DNA of 64,000 nucleotides, from contig CM026395.1 in NCBI GenBank assembly GCA_014843695.1, positions 49,396,557 through 49,460,556 on the forward strand, given 5' to 3'. The DNA is from Archivesica marissinica (Eukaryota; Mollusca; Bivalvia; Venerida; Vesicomyidae). The notes under the pieces are model-generated. The model saw nothing but the letters and a program-made list of their open reading frames with translations. It ran no database searches and had not been told where the DNA came from. Positions 61,800 through 64,000 of the stretch are shown one piece after another (position 1 is the first letter of the stretch; each line of letters starts with the position of its first letter). The position numbers and the translations under genes are program-made.

Positions 61800-62009
61800 T
61801 GTGTGTGTGGTGTGCGTGCGTGCGTGCGTTGCGTGCGTGCGTGCGTGCGTGTGGTGCGTGTGTGTGTGTGTGTGTGTGTGTGCAACTACTGTTTAAATAA
61901 CATGTTCCAGTTTATGCCAGAATAAAGTTTCTAGGACGGAGTATTACGAAATATGTGTTTACCTTTCTGATGACTTGTCAAGTTCAACCGCATGAACGTC
62001 ATCCGCCAT
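20653..62009 (-). CDS. ABHD4: ABHD4/ABHD5-like alpha/beta hydrolase, six coding exons, 383 aa
   Basis: Spliced from 61963-62009, 56038-56135, 31189-31716, 26693-26804, 25455-25641 and 20653-20832, all GT-AG with matching phases. The family acts on N-acyl or lyso-phospholipids (ABHD4) or co-activates adipose triglyceride lipase at lipid droplets (ABHD5). Seen in the 383-residue product: N-terminal Trp motif (W28, W31) before PTSM; oxyanion region HGMGGGIGLW (86-95); FDLLGFGRSSRP (111-122); nucleophile elbow GHSLG with Ser157; the family signature DPWGFPDRP (181-189); PVWVRA (199-204); GWAKRPM (275-281); Asp305; and GAGHHVYAD with His331 and an HX4D pair to Asp336. Mammalian ABHD5 has Asn in place of the serine, so this copy looks catalytically competent and ABHD4-like. 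It could equally be the single ABHD4/5 co-orthologue found in many invertebrates. The C terminus runs about 40 residues past the HX4D motif. Introns 2 and 5 are largely tandem repeats that start at the splice sites. Confidence 0.9.
20792..21815 (-). repeat. 57-bp minisatellite made of the exon-6 acceptor and exon start
   Basis: 18 acceptors at exact 57-bp steps (exon-side first bases 20832, 20889, ... 21801). On the sense strand each unit has GGTGTTGTTTTCAG followed by ATAATTGTTGGTGCAGGCCA and TCACGTATATGCGGATAAAG C. The unit is 19 codons, stop-free, in the host frame, and reads IIVGAGHHVYADKAWCCFQ. The outermost copy has a divergent tract (GTTGTCTTTAG). The only repeated substitution inside the coding part, GGC to GGT (four copies), is silent. 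Confidence 0.97.
21923..22128 (+). mobile_element. SINE-E, full length, in intron 5
   Basis: Head TGTCCGATTAGCACTCGCTT, B box GGGTTCGATCCTCGG, body GGGAAGTATGTGAGATGG, and a tail AGTGATTAATATAAGTTACT then TGCTTCGCAATCG shared with SINE-A. Confidence 0.85.
22245..22905. repeat. 31-bp minisatellite in intron 5
   Basis: About 21 units with plus-strand core CTCACACCCGAAGAGCGAAC, CCGAGCGGCC, T. It is unusually GC-rich for the window. As 31 is not a multiple of three and no frame has a stop, all three plus-strand frames stay open. They are not coding. Confidence 0.93.
23050..23295 (-). mobile_element. SINE-C
   Basis: The minus-strand head GGCCTCCGTGGCCGAGTGGT then TAAGGTCGCTGACTT and GGTTTGAATCCCAC resembles a class II tRNA. 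The body contains GGTTCTACCCGGGTGCCC. The head shares the GAGTGGTTAAGGTCGCTGAC word with SINE-D. Confidence 0.8.
23340..24480 (-). repeat. 21-bp minisatellite, donor-core family
   Basis: Plus-strand unit TAATGGAGGTTGTTACTAACC. On the sense strand each unit reads AGGTTAGTAACAACCTCCAT T, so almost all carry AG|GTTAGTA, like the exon-5 donor GAG|GTTAGTA. About 54 units, with sporadic GGAG insertions that form a longer period near 23780-24010. Confidence 0.96.
24480..25454 (-). repeat. 22-bp minisatellite carrying the exon-5 donor core
   Basis: Plus-strand unit AAATGGTGATATAGTACTAA CC. On the sense strand it reads GGTTAGTACTATATCACCAT TT. The first sense-strand units, directly at the exon-5 donor, are degenerate (GTTAGTAGTAACTCCCCAAT, then GTTAGTAGAAAATCACC) and grade into the regular array. 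About 40 units; a 19-21 bp variant without CC lies near 24570-24720. Confidence 0.95.
25455..25641 (-). CDS. ABHD4: ABHD-like exon 5 (catalytic Asp)
   Basis: Acceptor GTTTATAG|TGG and donor GTAGAG|GTTAGTAG, 187 bp, phase 2 in and 0 out. It encodes residues 263-324, including GWAKRPMIQRI and YGSRTWMDRECG with Asp305. Arg301 occupies the place of the arginine reported to matter for lipase co-activation in ABHD5. The donor uses the less common GTTAGT hexamer and is the first unit of the adjacent array. Confidence 0.93.
25706..25905 (+). mobile_element. SINE-E, near full length, in intron 4
   Basis: Head CTGATTAGCACAGTGGTCA, a diverged B box, body GGGAAGTATGTGTGAGATGG and TACTCCAGTTTCCTACCAC. 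The tail (GAGTAATTAACATAAGTTTC) resembles that of SINE-A. It ends about 65 bp from the exon-5 acceptor. Confidence 0.75.
26112..26346 (-). mobile_element. SINE-A, full length, in intron 4
   Basis: On the minus strand: A box TAGTGCAGTGGTAGCGC, B box GGAGTTCGAACCCCGC, the core and the tail. This copy has the exact A-box 11-mer from which the intron 2 array is built. Confidence 0.88.
26693..26804 (-). CDS. ABHD4: ABHD-like exon 4
   Basis: Acceptor TATTCTTCTAG|GT and donor CCAAG|GTACAT, 112 bp, phase 1 in and 2 out. It encodes PGLIKRFRPDLQAKFSQLFD and then DDTILDYIYHCNAQFP, corresponding to the cap-domain region of ABHD4/5 (RLRPDF...DDTVTEYIYHCN in the human protein). Confidence 0.93.
26859..27016. 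repeat. 19/38-bp AT-rich tandem repeat
   Basis: Alternating 19-mers ACACATATATATAATAATT and ACACATATACATAATAATT, about eight in total, near the acceptor of exon 4. Confidence 0.95.
27323..27613 (-). mobile_element. SINE-B inserted into repeat J
   Basis: A full-length SINE-B with target duplication TGATGAAAT at 27314-27322 and 27614-27622. The interrupted host repeat continues on both sides, and the unoccupied version (TGCTGAAATTTATTAAA) is seen near 14775. Confidence 0.85.
27840..28080. repeat. Tandem duplication of about 117 bp
   Basis: Two copies with CAGTAATATCTATGGA, TTATCCACTGCATGATAGC and GACTGTCGTTTGTATGGA. The unit resembles the 96-bp duplication near 46 kb, so the two are probably one dispersed family. 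Confidence 0.8.
28222..28360. mobile_element. MITE family L
   Basis: Inverted ends TTAGCCTGGGTTC and GTTCCCAGGCTAA, 139 bp, the cleanest of three copies. Confidence 0.8.
28680..31018. repeat. 45-bp minisatellite in intron 3
   Basis: About 52 units with plus-strand core GATATGTGATCTCGTGGTGA, GATATGCGAGATTCTATACC, ATACA. Each unit has a short hairpin (ATCTC-GTGGT-GAGAT). Sites vary as CATGG/CGTGG and ATATC/ATACC, and three or four units lack GA. A 505-codon plus-strand frame is periodic and antisense to the host gene. It starts about 170 bp inside the exon-3 donor and does not repeat that donor. Confidence 0.96.
31189..31716 (-). CDS. ABHD4: ABHD-like exon 3 (oxyanion hole and nucleophile)
   Basis: Acceptor TTATTTTCAG|GT and donor TTGGG|GTAAGTGG give 528 bp, phase 1 in and 1 out. 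It encodes residues 50-224 of the product, including HGMGGGIGLW, FDLLGFGRSSRP, GHSLG (Ser157) and DPWGFPDRP. It is the longest and most conserved exon and identifies the family. The open frame runs a few codons into both introns, so the frame alone misplaces both ends. Confidence 0.95.
31717..32000. other. Gene-free intronic stretch
   Basis: AT-rich beginning of the region upstream of exon 3, with a short GATGATGTTGATGATGG run near 31920 and nothing else recognised. Confidence 0.5.
32127..32279. mobile_element. MITE family L
   Basis: Ends TTAGCCTGTGTTCCAG and AGTTCCCAGGCTA, with an interior matching 28222-28360 (CACTTCTGGCAAAATAAC, GTCTCGGTGTTAAAATATAT). A MITE F scrap precedes it at about 32005-32107. 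Confidence 0.75.
32338..38352 (-). mobile_element. SINE-A split by an expansion of its own A box
   Basis: 32338-32545 is a SINE-A tail and core (CGAATGCGAAACAAGTTCTT, CATTCCTGATGGAATCCATC), and the head terminus resumes at about 38330-38352 (CACTGCACTATCACAACTTT). Between them lies the 11-bp array. The B box of this copy is degraded: no GTTCGAA word is present between 32480 and 32530. Confidence 0.85.
32540..38340 (-). repeat. 11-bp/22-bp array of RNA polymerase III A-box sequence
   Basis: About 5.8 kb, roughly 525 head-to-tail 11-mers. On the minus strand they alternate TAGTACAGTGG and TAGCGCAGTGA, matching the A-box consensus TRGYNNAGTGG and the A box of SINE-A (TAGTGCAGTGG). Variants such as TAGCGTAGTGG give a 22-bp or longer super-period. 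The plus-strand 11-mers (CTACCACTGTA, CTATCACTGCG) lack stops in all three frames, producing open frames of over 1000 codons that are not genes. Confidence 0.97.
38571..38694 (-). mobile_element. SINE-E, head and body
   Basis: On the minus strand: GGCTGTCCGATTAGCGCAGT (A-box region), then GGTTCGATCCTCCGG (B box), then the GGTTTCCTCTGGGTACTCCT body motif. The tail is missing. Confidence 0.8.
38872..39047. mobile_element. MITE family F
   Basis: Ends TCTGACAGCTGTGTTAGTGG and AACACAGGTTTGACTG, with internal AAGCAGCCA words as in the other copies. It sits directly at the LINE 3' side. Confidence 0.75.
39479..40052 (-). pseudogene. LINE ORF2 C-terminal part, two frameshifted pieces
   Basis: 39837-40052 continues the post-RT region (FQFKFLHRAIPTNKLL). 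A second shift near 39840 leads into 39479-39826, which holds a zinc-knuckle-like CDFC...HLFWEC cluster typical of the end of L1/Tx1 ORF2. Two shifts separate these pieces from the main frame. They could be real lesions or homopolymer errors, since the region is AT-rich. Confidence 0.8.
40042..43224 (-). pseudogene. L1/Tx1-type LINE ORF2: endonuclease and reverse transcriptase
   Basis: A 1060-codon frame. Residues 1-235 form an AP-type endonuclease (FNVRGLG near 10, LQETHY near 38, MYGPN near 110, GGDYN near 140, SDHS near 230). Residues 490-760 form the reverse transcriptase (NWRPISLL, SDFEKAFD near 600, GVRQGCP near 655, FADDA near 698). The organisation suits the L1/Tx1 group of non-LTR retrotransposons, which reverse-transcribe at a nicked target. 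The usual QGCPLSP reads QGCPLLP here. The frame stops at 40042 after a frameshift, and the C-terminal part continues in other frames to 39479. It lies in intron 2 in the same orientation as the host gene. Intact endonuclease and RT with broken ends suggests a fairly recent but probably dead copy. Confidence 0.92.
43245..43987. other. Stretch upstream of the LINE ORF
   Basis: It may contain the LINE 5' region, but no ORF1 domain is recognised. A 72-codon plus-strand frame at 43637-43855 has low complexity and is not called. Confidence 0.4.
43988..44165. mobile_element. MITE family F
   Basis: Inverted ends CAGTCAAACCCGCCTCAAG and ACACATGTTTAACTG between TA dinucleotides, about 178 bp, with internal GCTGCTTAATACAGG words as in the copies at 9902 and 38872. 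Confidence 0.8.
44240..44712. repeat. Complex CA/TA/CATG variable repeat
   Basis: Irregular units of about 63-76 bp marked by ATACCCATCATGCA alternate with CATACATACATGCATG blocks, giving about five copies. Several overlapping Tyr/His/Thr-rich open frames arise from it and are not coding. Confidence 0.9.
44720..45150. other. Gene-free intronic stretch
   Basis: AT-rich intron 2 sequence without a recognised repeat or gene. GGATCATGGGTAGTAATCGC and GAATCATGGGTAATATCC form a local imperfect duplication near 45020. Confidence 0.5.
45159..45392. mobile_element. piggyBac-like MITE family H, diverged
   Basis: The left end CCCATTCAACACC follows TTAA (45155-45158). The right end is degraded (TGTAGTATGGT) before TTAA at 45393-45396. 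The interior matches the other family H copies. Confidence 0.7.
45780..46260. repeat. 96-bp tandem duplication carrying a MITE in one copy
   Basis: The segment with GGCTGCGATATGTATGGAG and ATATATCTCTACGGAGATTGG occurs before and after the MITE at 45891-46128, and a further partial copy begins at 46222. The repeat right of the MITE shows the undisturbed junction CAGTGATTAAGATAG. Confidence 0.75.
45891..46128. mobile_element. piggyBac-like MITE family H with visible empty site
   Basis: Ends CCCTTTCAAC and GTTGAAAGGG lie within duplicated TTAA (45887-45890 and 46129-46132). The adjacent tandem copy reads GTGATTAAGATAG without the element, which is the expected pre-insertion site. The interior carries a GACGGCTCATTACGAGCCAGC hairpin. 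Confidence 0.85.
46262..46485. repeat. Array edge and triplicated 21-bp word
   Basis: A degenerate 43-bp-like unit (AGCATGTAAGCCTACGTTTC) is followed by three copies of ACAATTGGCAGTAATCTTGT at 46315-46370, then unassigned sequence leading into the array. Confidence 0.6.
46486..56040 (-). repeat. 43-bp minisatellite, each unit carrying the exon-2 splice donor
   Basis: About 8.5 kb of sequenced array plus a 1000-N gap, roughly 200 units. On the sense (minus) strand each unit reads ACAGTAAGTATTTCCCACAT, then AGAAACGTAAGCTTATATGC and TAC. The first unit is the true exon-2/intron-2 junction at 56038/56037, in a variant with AAGCC inserted that also recurs inside the array. A degenerate unit lies at about 46265-46290. 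Units are highly homogeneous, with C/T changes in the AAGCTTACG word and occasional AAGGCTTAATAC inserts. Confidence 0.97.
48898..49897. other. Assembly gap, exactly 1000 N
   Basis: The gap has the round length typical of a placeholder. Both flanks are the 43-bp unit, so the missing sequence is almost certainly more array, of unknown length. Open frames across it are meaningless. Confidence 0.98.
56038..56135 (-). CDS. ABHD4: ABHD-like exon 2 (Trp motif)
   Basis: Acceptor TTGCTTTTGCAG, 98 bp, donor ACA|GTAAGTATT. It encodes QIVAVSEESGGWFKWVPTSM and then AQLIQIESRILN. This aligns by eye with the Trp-containing lipid-droplet anchor and the PTSM segment of ABHD5. Phases are 2 in and 1 out, agreeing with exons 1 and 3. 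The donor is also the first unit of the 43-bp array. Confidence 0.88.
56140..56640. other. Gene-free stretch, intron 1
   Basis: Unassigned intron sequence next to exon 2. A 93-codon plus-strand frame at 56223-56504 shows no domain and is antisense to the host gene. Confidence 0.5.
56644..56828. mobile_element. MITE family F
   Basis: Ends CAGTGAAACCTGTGTTAGTG and TAAGACAGGTTTGACTG between TA dinucleotides. The AATAAGCAGCC word is locally duplicated inside. Confidence 0.8.
56880..57058 (+). mobile_element. SINE-A, head missing
   Basis: It starts at the GATTGTGCCCTTAG segment, continues through CTCGTGGCGATGTATTCCAT, and ends in the AGCTAAAATAAATTTGTATA tail. Confidence 0.8.
57150..57275. repeat. 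(GTAT)n/(GT)n microsatellite
   Basis: Alternating TATG and TGTG words over about 125 bp. Short Tyr/Val/Cys-rich open frames across it are artefacts. Confidence 0.95.
57276..57825. other. Gene-free stretch, intron 1
   Basis: AT-rich intron sequence without a recognised element. Confidence 0.5.
57826..58154 (-). mobile_element. SINE-B with a short internal duplication
   Basis: A full-length copy flanked by AATATTGTAG (57816-57825 and 58155-58164). The ATTTTTGGAGGATA and TGCAATGA block is present twice inside. Confidence 0.85.
58311..58543. mobile_element. piggyBac-like MITE family H
   Basis: Ends CCCATTCAACACC and GGTGTTGAAAGGG between TTAA at 58307-58310 and 58544-58547. The interior has a strong hairpin around CGGCTCGTCACGAGCCG. 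Confidence 0.85.
58850..59035. repeat. 23-bp tandem repeat
   Basis: About eight copies of TTTATTGTATGTATCATGAC GAG with only G/A variation in the last triplet. Confidence 0.95.
59254..59534 (+). mobile_element. SINE-B, full length
   Basis: A box TGTCCAGTGGTAACA, GGACTGGTAATCCAGG, B box GGTTCGATCC, body and ACGTAAAACACACAC tail. A scrap of repeat J lies just upstream (59160-59230). Confidence 0.85.
59540..60426. other. Gene-free stretch, intron 1
   Basis: Unassigned AT-rich sequence. No gene or repeat unit is recognised. Confidence 0.5.
60427..61140. mobile_element. MITE family G, inverted, with nested SINE-D
   Basis: It starts TTAAAGCGACATTACATCGC and ends GATGTAGTGTCGCTTTAA, with an interior homologous to 9296-9812 in reverse. 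It is interrupted by SINE-D at 60725-60987. Confidence 0.82.
60725..60987 (-). mobile_element. SINE-D nested in MITE G
   Basis: Target duplication AAATATGTAGCATA at 60711-60724 and 60988-61001, 14 bp and exact. The minus-strand head has GTGGTCGAGTGGTTAAGG and the B box GGGTTCGAGCCCCGC. Confidence 0.88.
61405..61640 (-). mobile_element. SINE-A with a short A-box duplication
   Basis: A full-length copy (tail, core, degraded B box, head). In the head, the A-box complement occurs more than once (GCTACCACTGCTACCCCTAC then CATTGCACTATCACG) where a single copy is expected. Confidence 0.8.
61765..61885. repeat. (GT)n/(GC)n microsatellite in intron 1
   Basis: GT dinucleotides with an interior GTGC/GCGT variation, about 120 bp long and about 80 bp inside the exon-1 donor. 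Confidence 0.95.
61963..62009 (-). CDS. ABHD4: ABHD-like exon 1 (start codon)
   Basis: ATG at 62007-62009 in a good context (TTAAAATGG) opens MADDVHAVELDKSSE. The exon ends AG|GTAAAC after two bases of a Ser codon, matching the one-base start of exon 2. This first exon is short and acidic like the N terminus of vertebrate ABHD5. Upstream, ATCATGTGAC (about 62019-62028) resembles an MiT/TFE M-box, which is only suggestive. No cDNA supports this exon, so it is the least certain of the six. Confidence 0.7.
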
Positions 62010-62089
62010 TTTAAATTGTCACATGATCAAGGAAAGCAATCACGACTAACACCGGTATACGGTCCTTTCTTGGGGGCTGTCTAAAATGC

Positions 62090-63280
62090 GGACGCGTTAA
62101 GCGGGCGCTAATATAGAGAGAGAAAATGCGGACGCTATGTAATATATAGGGAAAAAGCGGGCGCTATAGGTATTACTTGATAATGGTGTTAGATAAGGTG
62201 TGCGATTAAACGAACTTATAACCGCCGTGTTTTTAGTGTATCTGGTGTCTTTTCTTTCATTCAATATGTTATTTTCTTATAAATTATATACTATTTCGTC
62301 TTTTTTTTTTTTAAAGTATGTGTTTCTTTGTCCCTTTCTGTTATTATTTTCGTTATTGATTTACTCTTTAATGAATTAAAACTATGAACTATTTGGAAAC
62401 TAAATCGTATTTACTGAAATCATATCATGGTAGAATTTGAGATTATTATCGTGGGGAAATTAATGTGTTATCACCACTTTTTTATTTCGTTAATTTGATG
62501 AAGTCTTACTAATGTGTTTATTACCTTAAAACCCCAATAACAATTATTAAGCAACATATACATTTTCTATAGCGCCCGCGTTTTCACACTATATATACAT
62601 AGCGTCCGCGTTTTCCCACTATATATACATAGCGTCCGCGTTTTCCCACTATATATATATAGCGTCCGCATTTTCCCACTATATATATATAGCGTCCGCA
62701 TTTTCCCACTATATATATATATAGCGTCCGCAGTTTGTTATATGTTCATTATGTCTGCTTTTCATACAGTGATATCGACGCATCTGCAAATTTACCAGAC
62801 GTACTCTTTAATGAATTAAAACTATGAACTATTTGGAAACTAAATCGTATTTACTGAAATCATATCATGGTAGAATTTGAGATTTTTATCGTGGGGAAAT
62901 TAATGTGTTATCACCACTTTAGAGCAGACTGCATGGTATAATGCAGACGCTTCGATATCACTGTTTCGAAATGGCAGACACATTAAACATATAACAAACT
63001 GCGGACGCTATATATATATATAGAGGGAAATGCGGACGCTATATATATATATAGTGGGAACACACGGGCGCTATAGACATATATTGATCATAGAGCAGAC
63101 TGCATTGTATAATGCAAACGCTTCGATATCACTGTTTCGAAATGGCAGACACATTGAACATATAACAAACTGCGGACGCTATATATATATAGAGGGGAAA
63201 TGAGGACGCTATATATATATAGTGGGAAAACGCGGACGCTATAGTAACTAGCTGGCGATATAGTTTTTAATTGCGGACGC
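62090..63280. repeat. Inverted and tandem GCGTCCGC/TATATA repeats
   Basis: About five units of 28-31 bp (AGCGTCCGCGTTTTCCCACT then ATATATA) at 62570-62730 run opposite to similar units at 62095-62170, 63000-63075 and 63165-63260. A block of about 115 bp is directly duplicated at 62366-62480 and 62805-62920, and another at 62930-63045 and 63088-63205. An inverse of the latter (GTCCGCAGTTTGTTATATGT) is at 62727. No coding capacity. Confidence 0.85.
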
Positions 63281-63375
63281 TCCAATTATGAGATCATTTT
63301 ACTATGATTATATTCAAATTCTTGTATGGTATTTCAAGTGTCATAATGATCATAGAACGTAAACTTTTCTTCCAG

Positions 63376-63482
63376 AGTGTAGTTGTCGTCGTCGGTGCAA
63401 ATGATATTGGATCGCGGAGTGCTGACGTCATTGTTGCTGACATCGACTATCTCTGTTCTGAAGTCCATCTGGCTTCCCCTTG
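63376..63482 (+). CDS. SGNH-type hydrolase-like protein, internal exon (partial gene)
   Basis: Acceptor TTTTCTTCCAG and donor CCTTG|GTATGT bound 107 bp, encoding SVVVVVGANDIGSRSADVIV and then ADIDYLCSEVHLASP. The G-x-N-D block III (GAND) is the signature of SGNH/GDSL hydrolases, which cleave esters using a Ser-Gly-Asn-His set. Upstream exons with blocks I-II are not found before 63376. The next exon matches in phase. Confidence 0.6.
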
Positions 63483-63731
63483 GTATGTTTCTGATAATTA
63501 ATGTTATATTAATGATGAATAAGGTTTGAGATACAGAACACTGCTTGCTGTATTCAAATAAATATTTACAATGCTGTCATAGATAATTATTGGAATTCCT
63601 ATGTATACATTACCACGTCAGTGGATATACTTCTTCTAGAAACAGACTATTCGAAGCACATGAAAAGATTACACTTTAATGGAATGGCTTTGAACTTTTT
63701 GAATCTTAGTTGTCATAAATAGCTTTTATAG

Positions 63732-64000
63732 CTGTACAGTAGTTGTCTCTGAAATACTACCGCGGGGCCAGAATGGGTTCGATGGAAGACAGCATCATCG
63801 GAATTTCCTTGACGCATGGAATCATGATGCCAACCAAGTCAACCGACTTCTACGTCAGATGTCATCATCTAGGCCATGGATGGTTGCATTGAGACATTCC
63901 AACTTCTACACTATGTTTGGAGCGAAGTGTAAGCTGCTCAGCAGGGACGGACTCCATCTCAGCTTCGAAGGTACGGAGGCGTTTGCTGCAATTATTGACT
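63732..64000 (+). CDS. SGNH-type hydrolase-like protein, C-terminal exon (runs off the window)
   Basis: Acceptor GCTTTTATAG|C restores the frame from the previous exon. It encodes CTVVVSEILPRGQNGFDG..., ...SSRPWMVALRHSNFY and DGLHLSFEGTEAFAAII. DGLH is block V (D-x-x-H) with the catalytic Asp and His. Similar SGNH-like domains are common as multi-copy, possibly transposon-linked genes in invertebrates, so this may not be a single-copy host gene. The frame is open at the window end. Confidence 0.65.

Overview
The window looks like nuclear DNA of an invertebrate animal, most likely a mollusc and plausibly a bivalve. This rests on long introns with GT-AG junctions, an ABHD4/ABHD5-type gene, several tRNA-headed SINE families, short inverted-repeat elements and an L1/Tx1-type LINE. 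The taxon is inferred from overall character only. Two runs of N are present: 1-647, and exactly 1000 N at 48898-49897.

One host gene dominates. It lies on the minus strand from about 62.0 kb down to 20.65 kb and encodes an ABHD4/ABHD5-like alpha/beta hydrolase. I assembled six coding exons by hand: 61963-62009, 56038-56135, 31189-31716, 26693-26804, 25455-25641 and 20653-20832. All intron phases agree and the product is 383 residues, with an N-terminal Trp motif, a GHSLG nucleophile elbow, a catalytic Asp and a GAGHHVYAD catalytic-His/HX4D motif. A second, partial gene on the plus strand (63376 to the window end) encodes the C-terminal part of an SGNH-type hydrolase.

The striking feature is that more than half of the ABHD locus is minisatellite, and three arrays start exactly at splice junctions of this gene. 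(1) Intron 2 begins with about 200 copies of a 43-bp unit, each carrying the exon-2 donor ACA|GTAAGTATT. (2) Intron 5 begins with about 95 units of 21-22 bp, nearly all carrying the exon-5 donor core GTTAGTA. (3) Intron 5 ends with 18 copies of a 57-bp unit, each carrying the exon-6 acceptor plus the first 14 codons of exon 6, including the catalytic His. The 57-bp unit is 19 codons without a stop and in phase, so each upstream acceptor would add 19 residues in frame.

Other arrays come from transposons. A 5.8-kb array in intron 2 (32540-38340) is the 11-bp RNA polymerase III A box of a tRNA-derived SINE repeated about 525 times inside that SINE. A 46-bp array at 1036-1275 is the core of the same SINE, and a 51-bp array at 10405-10830 is the end of an inverted-repeat element. 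Further arrays are 27 bp (17140-20575, just past the stop codon), 31 bp (22245-22905) and 45 bp (28680-31018). A LINE with two frameshifts sits in intron 2 (about 39090-43240).

The left 17 kb holds no gene I can recognise. It contains SINE and MITE copies, some nested with visible target-site duplications, and unassigned AT-rich DNA. The very long open frames over the arrays are by-products of periodic, stop-free units and are not treated as genes.
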